Origin: Candidatus Sungbacteria bacterium RIFCSPHIGHO2_02_FULL_52_23
GTDB taxonomy: Bacteria; Patescibacteriota; Minisyncoccia; Sungbacterales; HO2-52-23
NCBI GenBank assembly: GCA_001820655.1
Contig: MHQM01000050.1
Location: 1 to 21,040 of the forward strand
Direction: 5' to 3'
Length of the DNA: 21,040 bases
Positions 6,986 to 12,558 of this stretch are shown piece by piece. A model generated the notes under the pieces. It ran no database searches. It was not told the DNA's origin and worked only from the letters and a program-made list of their open reading frames with translations. Positions within the stretch are counted from its first letter, which is position 1. Each line of letters begins with the position of its first letter. The translations under genes were made by a program, and so were the position numbers.

Positions 6986-7667
6986 GGTATTTTCCTCTCT
7001 TTATATTGCGGGTCAATTTACGGAGGGTACAGATAAAATCGTTTCTTCCCTCCACGATGAATGCGCAACAGAAACCTGCGACTATGGCAGGATCTGCATC
7101 ACTCATCCCGCGATCTCCAATGGAAACACATTGAGTCGTTGACACGCCTAGAGATGCAGCGATACGCGGGAAAAATCTCGCATCAGGCTTGGAACACTCT
7201 AGATTTTCCGGACCAAATAAAAGATTGGATTCGCATGGAATTCCGAGAGCGTACAAATTGCGACGGCCTATTTCTATAGGCGAGTTTGTCGCAAAGCATA
7301 TCCCTAAGACATTCGGAAGTATGCGAAACTCTTCTAATGCGGCGCACAATTCCGCATCGTACTTGATCCATTTCTCCGGTTCCCATGCACGACAGCGAAG
7401 CTCACCCCACTCATCTTCCGTAAGACCCAATGCATACACGGTTTCGGTGAGGGTTATTTCCCGAGGGATACGTAGGGATAACTTCTTACGCATCCGCATG
7501 ATTTTTTGCTCCGCTTTCTCGGTGGATATGCCAAGGATTCTGGCTATTTCCGTAACCTCCCGTATCGAACATAAGCGGATATATTCAGGATTCGTGTATA
7601 GGGTACTATCAATGTCACTTACGATCCAGACAGGTGAATTATCCCATTTCCCCATGCGTTGCGCCAC
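6969..7667 (-). CDS. HAD-superfamily hydrolase, possibly pyrimidine 5'-nucleotidase-like
   Basis: 232 residues. Motif I is VSDIDSTLY (D18, D20), motif II CFATNSP (T127), lysine motif SKPDARFF (K160), and motif IV SIGDRGMSDADPA (D185, D190). The DxDxTLY form of motif I is characteristic of the pyrimidine 5'-nucleotidase (SDT1/SSM1) branch, with a helical cap in between (about 25-115). Start chosen as GTG at 7667 because GAGGAGG lies 6 nt upstream; the next candidate, ATG at 7655, would place that site too far away. It is first in a two-gene operon with the kinase, so a nucleotidase/kinase pair acting on one metabolite pool is a reasonable inference. Downstream specificity is unproven. Confidence 0.78.
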   Translation of the reverse strand: MAQRMGKWDNSPVWIVSDIDSTLYTNPEYIRLCSIREVTEIARILGISTEKAEQKIMRMRKKLSLRIPREITLTETVYALGLTEDEWGELRCRAWEPEKWIKYDAELCAALEEFRILPNVLGICFATNSPIEIGRRNLYALGIPCESNLLFGPENLECSKPDARFFPRIAASLGVSTTQCVSIGDRGMSDADPAIVAGFCCAFIVEGRNDFICTLRKLTRNIKRGKYHDDCV

Positions 7668-7675
7668 GGAAATCC

Positions 7676-7765
7676 TCCTCTGTTTCTATGCTGTATGTAG
7701 TGTTTTCAGAAAACGGGGGTTTGTCAAGGAACTAAATGTAGCTAATACATTACTATAACAGAGGA
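7676..7765 (-). promoter_or_regulatory. Minus-strand promoter region of the HAD-kinase operon
   Basis: A perfect minus-strand TTGACA lies at 7727-7722. At 17 bp the -10 candidate AACACT (7704-7699) is poor. A 13-bp palindrome GTTTTC-A-GAAAAC (7702-7714) sits between the elements. Separately, AACAGAGGA overlapping the Shine-Dalgarno (7676-7684) has its exact complement at 7757-7765, which could mask the ribosome site if a longer transcript is made. Confidence 0.4.
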
Positions 7766-7907
7766 TGCAATAAAAACGTTTTGTTTACGGTGCTTTTTAG
7801 ATCGGTGGATAGGCACTTGTAAAGGGTCTTTTCATGGGTACAAAAATCAAACGCACGGGTTGTCATCTGCTCTTGTAATATGGGGCATATCGCGGCGTCT
7901 TCGCGTT

Positions 7908-7916
7908 TGGTATACT
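7908..7916 (+). promoter_or_regulatory. Extended -10 promoter
   Basis: TGG followed by TATACT (7911-7916) forms an extended -10 element 7 nt before the ATG at 7924. No -35 or Shine-Dalgarno is present, so the transcript would be leaderless or carry one nucleotide. Confidence 0.6.
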
Positions 7917-7923
7917 GAAAGAT

Positions 7924-8361
7924 ATGGAAATACGGATTGTGAAAGAGTCCATCTCAAAAACGACGCTAAAAGCGATTGCCGAGGATCAATTTGGCGATTT
8001 CGTGAAAGCTCCTCCGATGCATAAAAATCTGGCGGCGGGCAGATGGCATACGCTCTCTTTGGCAGAACAGCTTGGTAATATCGGAAGCGAGGTAGGCCGC
8101 GCAGGGCACGCTCAAGCATGTCGCAAGCTAAGCTTGCGACAATATCAGGATGATGCGCGTTTCCATGGTGCAGTAGATCGCGCGCTTGAGCTTTTTAATC
8201 TTACTCTTGCGGATCCGCGTTGGCATGGGCGTCTCCGCGAAATAGGCCGCGCGTATGAGATATTTTGCGATGCGGTATTGGGTGGTACAGAATATGGCAG
8301 TTCACTTGCCGATCTTGAAGGATATTTTATGCAATTTGCCATGGCCGCGCGAAGAAAATAA
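7924..8361 (+). CDS. Uncharacterised protein; possible DUF5674 fragment joined to a helical domain
   Basis: 145 residues, no function recognised. The first ~29 residues (MEIRIVKESISKTTLKAIAEDQFGDFVKA) resemble, from memory, the opening of DUF5674 proteins common in CPR genomes, but the remainder of that domain is missing. From M32 onward the protein is predicted helical: WHTLSLAEQLGNIGSEVGRA, then HGAVDRALELFNLTLADPRW, then RLREIGRAYEIFCDAV, resembling a separate small helical protein. A second in-frame ATG at 8017 precedes this part. A 23-bp palindrome (8119-8141) inserts residues around HAQACRKLSLRQYQ between two helices without breaking the frame. The next gene follows after 15 bp, so they are probably cotranscribed. 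Confident as a gene, weak on identity. Confidence 0.7.
   Translation: MEIRIVKESISKTTLKAIAEDQFGDFVKAPPMHKNLAAGRWHTLSLAEQLGNIGSEVGRAGHAQACRKLSLRQYQDDARFHGAVDRALELFNLTLADPRWHGRLREIGRAYEIFCDAVLGGTEYGSSLADLEGYFMQFAMAARRK
8119..8141 (+). repeat. 23-bp palindromic element inside a coding region
   Basis: Arms TGTCGCA and TGCGACA flank the core AGCTAAGCT; the arms pair perfectly and pairing continues through the core to a single central A. It shares the 7-9-7 design with copies at 8779, 9788, 19522 and 20958, and the core is of the RGCTWAGCY type. Confidence 0.7.
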
Positions 8362-8376
8362 AAACCATTTCGGATT

Positions 8377-8778
8377 ATGAAGCAGATTACATTCAGAATA
8401 AAGCCGGGTGAATTGCTCAAAGAGGAGATTGTAAAAGCGGCTCAAAAACATAATATTGGCGCGGGAGCTTTGCTTTCTATTGTCGGGGGTCTTGAAAATG
8501 CGGTTTTAAGGATGGCAGGAGCGACTCCGGACAAGCAGGATGTAAAGGATTTTAACGGGCCGTTTGAAATTGTTTCAGGTACAGGCACAATCTCGCGTGA
8601 TGGTTGTCATGTCCATATGTCGGTATCTGACCAGGAAGGAAAAGTCATCGGGGGCCATCTGAAAGACGGCTGTCGGGTGCAGCCTACTGCGGAGATCGTG
8701 GTCGGAGTTTTTGAAGACGTTTCCTATAAAAGAGTCCACGATCAGGAGACCGGTTTTAAAGAACTGACTGTTATGTAA
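8377..8778 (+). CDS. PPC/DUF296-domain protein
   Basis: 133 residues, the whole length of one PPC (plants and prokaryotes conserved, DUF296) domain. Matches to the family run throughout: FRIKPGELLKEEIVKAA (6-22), IGAGALLSIVGGLENAVLR (27-45), a GPFEIVSGTGTIS strand pair (61-73), CHVHMSVSDQEGKVIGGHL (77-95) with the three conserved histidines H78, H80 and H94, and TAEIVVGVFED near the end. Bacterial members are trimeric; the histidine cluster is a likely metal site, and function is generally unknown although plant relatives carry AT-hooks and act on DNA. No AT-hook is present here. It follows the 7924 gene by 15 bp without a Shine-Dalgarno, so cotranscription is likely. Its stop codon abuts a 23-bp palindrome. 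Confidence 0.85.
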   Translation: MKQITFRIKPGELLKEEIVKAAQKHNIGAGALLSIVGGLENAVLRMAGATPDKQDVKDFNGPFEIVSGTGTISRDGCHVHMSVSDQEGKVIGGHLKDGCRVQPTAEIVVGVFEDVSYKRVHDQETGFKELTVM

Positions 8779-8801
8779 CTATTGAAGTGAGACTTCAATA
8801 G
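8779..8801 (+). repeat. 23-bp palindromic element after the PPC gene
   Basis: Arms CTATTGA and TCAATAG around AGTGAGACT; the stem is 10 bp with a GAG loop. It begins on the base after the TAA stop and ends 18 bp before the AlaX gene. No T tract follows, so it is not an evident terminator. Its arms are those of the copies at 9788 and 19522, while its core has diverged. Confidence 0.7.
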
Positions 8802-8819
8802 ACCGCCGATATATATATT

Positions 8820-9557
8820 ATGACAAAAACAAAACTTTTATATCTTGAGAAGTTTGCCTTACTGGAAGCTCCGGCGCGGGTGATGGAGGTTTTGCGCGAG
8901 AATGAGCGCGATATCGTCCTGCTTGATCAGACGGTTTTCTATCCGCAGGGCGGGGGACAGCCGTATGATACGGGCATGATTGAGTCGCCGTCGGGGAAAT
9001 TTCTTGTGGAGGAGGTGCGCTTTGTGGAGGGTGCCGTACGGCACATGGGGGTGTTTGAGTCCGGAAGTTTTGCTAAGGGTGATAGCGTGATATGTCGTGT
9101 GGACGCGGATCGGCGTCTGCTTCACGCAAGGATCCATTCTGCGGGGCATCTCGTGGATAAAGCCGTGGCGGAACTAAATTTGCCGTGGAAGCCTGGCAAG
9201 GGGTATCACTTTCCGCAGGGGCCGTATGATGAGTATGAAGGGAGTCTGGACGGGCTTGATAAGGAGAAATTGAAGAGTGATCTTGAGAGGCTCTGCAATA
9301 CATATGTGCTCGCGGGAGGAAAGACGGAAATAATCTTTATGACGCGTGAAGAGATGCAGAAAACATGCCGGTATACGCCGGATTTTCCGATGGAGAAAGG
9401 CGAGCAGGCGCGCGTGATCGTGCACGCGGGATTTGCTATGCCTTGCGGCGGGACGCCTGTCGCTGATTTGGTGGACATTGGCCCCATCACAATCCGCAAG
9501 ATCAAGCAGGAAAAGGATAAAATCCGCATCGGGTATGATGTGAACCATGAGCGCTGA
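8820..9557 (+). CDS. AlaX-type alanyl-tRNA editing protein
   Basis: 245 residues, the size of AlaX-M/L proteins, which are free-standing relatives of the AlaRS editing domain and deacylate Ser-tRNA(Ala) or Gly-tRNA(Ala). Seen: TVFYPQGGGQPYDTGMI (38-54, the AlaRS-like Gly-rich strand), LHARIHSAGHLVDKAV (101-116, with zinc ligands H106 and H110), and MPCGGTPVADLVDIGPITIRKI (207-228) matching the CGGTHxxxxxEIG motif. The third ligand C209 is present, but position 213 is proline where AlaRS/AlaX have the fourth ligand histidine. The codon reads cct clearly. This could alter zinc binding or activity. No Shine-Dalgarno and no well-placed -10 precede the ATG, so it is probably expressed from upstream through the 8779 hairpin. 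Confidence 0.85.
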   Translation: MTKTKLLYLEKFALLEAPARVMEVLRENERDIVLLDQTVFYPQGGGQPYDTGMIESPSGKFLVEEVRFVEGAVRHMGVFESGSFAKGDSVICRVDADRRLLHARIHSAGHLVDKAVAELNLPWKPGKGYHFPQGPYDEYEGSLDGLDKEKLKSDLERLCNTYVLAGGKTEIIFMTREEMQKTCRYTPDFPMEKGEQARVIVHAGFAMPCGGTPVADLVDIGPITIRKIKQEKDKIRIGYDVNHER

Positions 9558-9580
9558 CGTCTTGTAGTGGAAAACTTTTC

Positions 9581-9612
9581 TTGCGCTGGCGGTGTTTCAG
9601 GAGTAGTATACA
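9581..9612 (+). promoter_or_regulatory. Candidate promoter for the metK riboswitch transcript
   Basis: TATACA at 9607-9612, with TTGCGC at 9581-9586 separated by 20 bp. This spacing is long, so the -35 is doubtful. The position would start transcription close to 9619, just before the riboswitch. Confidence 0.45.
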
Positions 9613-9627
9613 GTTAATTGAAAATTA

Positions 9628-9735
9628 GGTATCAAGAGCGCGGGGAGGGAACTGGCCCTATGATCCGCCGGCAAATCTTGCTTTTTATGCAAGGGAGTGC
9701 TCCTTCCAGCCCGTACAACATACGGGGAAGATAAG
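9628..9735 (+). ncRNA. SAM-I (S-box) riboswitch upstream of metK
   Basis: Conserved S-box blocks occur in order: TATCAAGAG (9630-), GGAGGGA and ACTGGCCC with following TGA (kink-turn and P2 region, GCGG/CCGC closing P2), CCGGCAA, P3 stem CTTGC/GCAAG (9677-9681, 9689-9693), GGAGTGCTCCTTCC (equivalent of GGTGCCAATTCC), P4 stem CCCGT/ACGGG (9710-9714, 9722-9726), and GATAAG closing P1. S-box RNAs bind S-adenosylmethionine and lower expression of Met/SAM genes, consistent with metK downstream. P1 is short (4 clear pairs). Confidence 0.93.
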
Positions 9736-9770
9736 TCGCGTTTATCATCCCTTTATGCGAGGGATTTTTT
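9725..9770 (+). terminator. Riboswitch expression platform: terminator and competing antiterminator
   Basis: Terminator: ATCCCT/AGGGAT (9747-9752, 9760-9765) followed by six T residues (9765-9770). Antiterminator: GGGAAGATAA (9725-9734) pairs with TTATCATCCC (9742-9751) with one A-A mismatch, using both the 3' strand of P1 and the 5' arm of the terminator. SAM binding frees the terminator, so control is by premature termination. Confidence 0.85.
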
Positions 9771-9787
9771 AATTCACCTAACAAAAG

Positions 9788-9810
9788 CTATTGAGGCTAA
9801 GCCTTGATAG
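9788..9810 (+). repeat. 23-bp palindromic element before the metK start
   Basis: Arms CTATTGA and TTGATAG around core GGCTAAGCC; the two arm mismatches are both G-T pairs, so an RNA stem is kept, and pairing extends outward to 9785-9813. It ends 16 bp before the metK ATG, in the position of a ribosome site. Its first 17 bp are identical to the copy at 19522. Confidence 0.75.
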
Positions 9811-9826
9811 CTTCATATACACATAT

Positions 9827-10879
9827 ATGAGGAACAATCAGACGTATACGGTGGAGAGCGTGACATCCGGCCATCCGGACAAGATCTGCGATCAGGTGTC
9901 CGATGCGATTCTGGACGCCTATATCGTACAGGACCCGACATCGCGCGTGGCTGTGGAGACATTTGGCTCGCATGGGCTCTTTGTGGCCGGGGGCGAGGTG
10001 ACGAGCAGAGGATCGGTGGATGCCGCAAAGATCGCGCGCACGTTTTATCGCGATCTTGGCTACAAAGACGATCTGCAGATTATGACCAATATCGTCCAGC
10101 AGTCGCCCGATATCGCGCAGGGCGTGGATACCGGAGGCGCCGGAGATCAGGGCATCATGTACGGATACGCGACCAAGGAAACTCCCGAATACATGCCCCG
10201 CGCGGTGGCGCTCGTGCACAAGCTCGTACAAGGGCTTGAGCATCTGCGCAAGACCGACCCCGAATGTTCGTGGCTCGGCCCCGACGGCAAATCACAGATC
10301 ACGATGGAGGACGGAAAAGTCCGCACGGTGCTGATTTCCTGCCAGCATGCGGACAGTATTGAACAGCCGCAGATCAAAGAGATTCTTACGCGCAAACTCA
10401 TCGGTCCGGTTATGGGGGATTTGACGGGCATTGAAGTGCTGGTCAATCCGACAGGCAAATTTATTATCGGCGGATTTGCCGCGGATACCGGACTTACCGG
10501 ACGCAAGATCATTGTAGATACGTATGGCGGGCTTGTGCGGCACGGCGGCGGATGCTTCTCGGGCAAGGATCCAACAAAAGTAGACCGCTCGGCCGCATAC
10601 ATGGCGCGCTTTGCGGCAAAAAACGTGGTGGCAAACGGCCTGGCAAAAGAATGCACGATAGCGGTGGCGTACGCAATCGGCCGCGCGGAGCCGCTCATGG
10701 TATATGCGGAGGCGGAGGACGGGCGCGATGTCTCGGCTGTGGTCAAAGAGAAGTTTGATTTCCGTCCCAAGGAGATTATTGAGCGGCTCAATCTGCGCCG
10801 GCCGATCTATGCCGCGACCGCGGCATACGGCCATTTCGGCAGGGAAGGATTCCCGTGGGAAGAGATCATTTCACTCTAG
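9827..10879 (+). CDS. metK: S-adenosylmethionine synthetase
   Basis: 350 residues, shorter than the ~384 of E. coli MetK. It makes SAM from methionine and ATP. Family signatures are unambiguous: SVTSGHPDKICDQVSDAILDA (residues 11-31, with the catalytic His of GHPDK), GAGDQGIMYGYA, DTYGG followed by the P-loop-like GGGCFSGKDPTKVDRSAAY (canonical GGGAFSGKD, so A to C), CTIAVAYAIGRAEPL, and the C-terminal YAATAAYGHFGREGFPWE. The ATG at 9827 is chosen because homology starts there; a TTG at 9791 also opens the frame but lies inside the palindrome. No Shine-Dalgarno is visible; a hairpin occupies its place. The gene is under the SAM-I riboswitch just upstream. No terminator is seen after it. Confidence 0.97.
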   Translation: MRNNQTYTVESVTSGHPDKICDQVSDAILDAYIVQDPTSRVAVETFGSHGLFVAGGEVTSRGSVDAAKIARTFYRDLGYKDDLQIMTNIVQQSPDIAQGVDTGGAGDQGIMYGYATKETPEYMPRAVALVHKLVQGLEHLRKTDPECSWLGPDGKSQITMEDGKVRTVLISCQHADSIEQPQIKEILTRKLIGPVMGDLTGIEVLVNPTGKFIIGGFAADTGLTGRKIIVDTYGGLVRHGGGCFSGKDPTKVDRSAAYMARFAAKNVVANGLAKECTIAVAYAIGRAEPLMVYAEAEDGRDVSAVVKEKFDFRPKEIIERLNLRRPIYAATAAYGHFGREGFPWEEIISL

Positions 10880-10999
10880 GGCATGCTTCAGCGATGTGGA
10901 TAACTTGATATTCAAATGTGCTGGTATGCGATATACTGGTGCCGAGGTAGGGTGAGCCTCATTCTATAGATTAGCGGTATAAAGCGCATACAAAGAATT
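10880..10999 (+). promoter_or_regulatory. Intergenic region with candidate promoters for the coiled-coil gene
   Basis: TATACT at 10932-10937 is preceded by TTGATA at 10905-10910 (21-bp spacing, long), and TATAAA at 10978-10983 lies 16 nt before the ATG at 11000. Which is used cannot be decided. No hairpin terminator for metK. Confidence 0.35.
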
Positions 11000-11758
11000 A
11001 TGAAGAACAAATTGTCTCTTATTGTATCTGTATCTGCGGCGGTTTTGATGCCTTTTGCGGCGCTCGCACACGAAGCCGTTGCCGCGGAGACATCGACGGA
11101 GCAAAGACAGCAAATGCAGGTGGATCGGCAGAAAGGACTTGATGCGGCTAAGACGGAGCGCGCAGCTCTTGAAGAAAAAGCCCGCCAGATGCGTGATGAA
11201 GTGAAATCAAAGCAGGAGGAGCTGCGCCGCGAAATGCAAACCCGCATGGAGGAGCTGAAAAAGAAGCGCCAGGAGGTGGAGGCGGAGATGAAAAAAAAGC
11301 GCGAAGAATTCCAGACAAAAATGGAGGAGCGCAAGATGGAGCTGAAGAAGAAACTGGGCGAGCAGAAAGCCGTCAGGATTGAGCAGTATTTTTCGCAGAT
11401 GATGGAGAAATTTCAGACAGCGATTGATCGTCTCAAGGGTGTTGCAGACAAGATTGAAAGCCGCCTAACATCGTCAACTGCGGACCCTGCGAATCTGGCT
11501 GTTTTGCAGACCAAGCTTACTGCCGCGCGGGCAAAGATTGGCGAAGCCGAGGCCGCACTTGCGGATGCAAAGGTGAAATATACTGACGCGGTGAACAGTA
11601 CCGATTTCAAGGAGTCGTTCAAAAAAGTTCGTGCTCTGGTGGAAGGCGTTGCGGTAAAAGTGAAAGAAGCGCATCGCGCGCTGGTAGATGTGACATCGTC
11701 TATCAAAGAGTTGGGTGCTCGTGGACGCAGTAGTTCTACGACGACGCCGGCGCAGTAA
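11000..11758 (+). CDS. Secreted coiled-coil protein
   Basis: 252 residues, no named family recognised. Residues 1-23 form a signal peptide (MKNK, hydrophobic SLIVSVSAAVLMPFAALA, cleavage expected after ALA23). Residues ~33-125 are an extremely charged Lys/Glu/Arg/Gln helix with heptad-like spacing, a long coiled coil. From ~126 to 245 is a less charged helical part (EQYFSQMMEKFQTAIDRLKGVADKIESRL, then TKLTAARAKIGEAEAALADAKVKYTDAV) that resembles periplasmic/envelope helical proteins frequent in CPR genomes. The Ser/Thr tail SSSTTTPAQ is disordered. It likely acts at or outside the membrane, perhaps in envelope spacing or attachment. The next small anchored protein follows within 38 bp, suggesting a shared role. 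Confidence 0.8.
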   Translation: MKNKLSLIVSVSAAVLMPFAALAHEAVAAETSTEQRQQMQVDRQKGLDAAKTERAALEEKARQMRDEVKSKQEELRREMQTRMEELKKKRQEVEAEMKKKREEFQTKMEERKMELKKKLGEQKAVRIEQYFSQMMEKFQTAIDRLKGVADKIESRLTSSTADPANLAVLQTKLTAARAKIGEAEAALADAKVKYTDAVNSTDFKESFKKVRALVEGVAVKVKEAHRALVDVTSSIKELGARGRSSSTTTPAQ

Positions 11759-11796
11759 TCCGCCTTTGTGTATCATTTGCTAATTCCTTTACTTAT

Positions 11797-12054
11797 ATGC
11801 AGGAAACAGGTTCATCAAGTATGTCGCGTCTTGCGGTGATCGCGCTTGTCATTGCCGCCATTGTAGCTCTTGCCTATATGCTCGCGCTGATGCCGGGTGC
11901 GCCATACGGTACATCCACGGGATCGGAGGAGCAGGCTGGGGAAAATATGATGCCCGCCGCAGAGACTCTGCCCGAAGAGCAGGATCTGCAGTCTATCCAG
12001 TTGGATGGTCTTGATCAAGGGCTCGCAGATATAGAAGCAGAGCTTGCCAAGTAG
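11797..12054 (+). CDS. Small membrane-anchored acidic protein
   Basis: 85 residues, unrecognised. One hydrophobic segment, residues ~11-33 (LAVIALVIAAIVALAYMLALMPG), follows a short Ser/Arg N terminus, so it is a single-span N-anchored protein. The rest (about 50 residues) is acidic and probably disordered (GSEEQAGENMMPAAETLPEEQ) and ends in a short helix LDGLDQGLADIEAELAK. The ATG at 11797 is used; an ATG at 11821 is also possible and would shorten the cytoplasmic leader. TATCAT at 11771-11776 is a weak -10 about 20 nt upstream, but cotranscription with the coiled-coil gene is equally likely. A strong terminator follows. Confidence 0.6.
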   Translation: MQETGSSSMSRLAVIALVIAAIVALAYMLALMPGAPYGTSTGSEEQAGENMMPAAETLPEEQDLQSIQLDGLDQGLADIEAELAK

Positions 12055-12074
12055 TTATTGTCGTATTGTGTGGC

Positions 12075-12136
12075 AAAGAATCCGCTCCGATCCGCCAGTT
12101 GGCGGAGAATCGGGGCGGATTCTTTTGTTTTTTCTT
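12075..12136 (+). terminator. Long intrinsic terminator
   Basis: A 15-bp outer stem with one G-T pair (12077-12091, 12109-12123) encloses an inner 7-bp stem TCCGCCA/TGGCGGA with a GT turn. It is followed by a T-rich tract (TTTTGTTTTTTC). It ends the coiled-coil/small-protein transcript. Confidence 0.88.
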
Positions 12137-12145
12137 TACGAGTAG

Positions 12146-12151
12146 TATACT
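12146..12151 (+). promoter_or_regulatory. -10 box of the 12161 gene
   Basis: TATACT lies 9 nt before the ATG at 12161, directly after the T tract of the preceding terminator. No -35 at good spacing and no Shine-Dalgarno. Confidence 0.55.
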
Positions 12152-12160
12152 GATTACGCT

Positions 12161-12505
12161 ATGAGTCTGCCGCGGGAGGAGAAATATGTCTGGACCAATC
12201 ACGCGCGGATGAAAATGCGGCATTATCGCCTGACGGAATCGCGTATTATACGCGTACTTCGCTATCCTACGCGGCTTGAGGAGGGGATCATGGACGGAGC
12301 AGTCGCATGTATGCAGCCTGCCGGAGGAAAGACGTATTCGGAAATATGGGCGATGTATCTTGTAGGCGGAAAGCGGAAAACGATAGATAAGAAACAATTG
12401 AAAATTATTACTGCATGGCGATATCCCGGTAAAAGTCCCGAGCGCGATCCGATCCCGTCAGAGGTTTTACGGGAAATAAAAAATTTGATTTTCGCATCGG
12501 TATAA
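12161..12505 (+). CDS. Small conserved protein with WTxHAxxKM motif
   Basis: 114 residues. I recognise the type (small CPR proteins with WTNHARMKMRHYRLTESRIIRVLRYPTRLEEGI and a C-terminal KIITAWRYPGKSPERDPIP) but no function is known to me. The arrangement, a HAxxRMxxR-like helix (11-21), a second helix (24-34), and then strands ending in ITAWR, resembles the DUF4258/RelE-BrnT-like fold, so an RNase-type activity is conceivable. There is no adjacent antitoxin-like gene, which argues against a toxin pair. The ATG has no ribosome site; the -10 box is 9 nt upstream. Next gene begins 53 bp on, across a 7-bp repeat array. Confidence 0.7.
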   Translation: MSLPREEKYVWTNHARMKMRHYRLTESRIIRVLRYPTRLEEGIMDGAVACMQPAGGKTYSEIWAMYLVGGKRKTIDKKQLKIITAWRYPGKSPERDPIPSEVLREIKNLIFASV

Positions 12506-12521
12506 ATGTCCCGCTACATTT

Positions 12522-12556
12522 TTCACGATTCTTAATTCTTGCTTCTTGATTCACGT
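12522..12556 (+). repeat. Degenerate 7-bp tandem array before the nuclease gene
   Basis: Five consecutive 7-bp units: TTCACGA, TTCTTAA, TTCTTGC, TTCTTGA, TTCACGT, ending 2 bp before the ATG at 12559. The same unit type, in the same order of variation, occurs before secF (17360-17394). Confidence 0.75.
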
Positions 12557-12558
12557 TT

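Larger units (their letters stand above)
7668..7923. other. Divergent intergenic region
   Basis: 256 bp between the minus-strand HAD operon and the plus-strand gene at 7924. Beyond the promoter elements listed separately I see A/T-rich sequence and the short palindrome AAAACGTTTT (about 7777-7786), but no tRNA, small RNA signature or open frame with coding character on either strand. Confidence 0.5.

Noticed and set aside
7668..7923. tRNA or small RNA gene in the divergent gap
   Set aside because: No cloverleaf arms, no T-loop GTTCRANNC sequence and no terminator-bounded transcript could be seen.
9791..9826. Upstream TTG start for metK
   Set aside because: It lies within a palindromic repeat, adds 12 residues with no MetK similarity, and the ATG at 9827 matches the family N terminus.
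12161..12505. Toxin of a toxin-antitoxin pair
   Set aside because: The fold resemblance to RelE/BrnT-like proteins is weak and no small antitoxin gene lies beside it.
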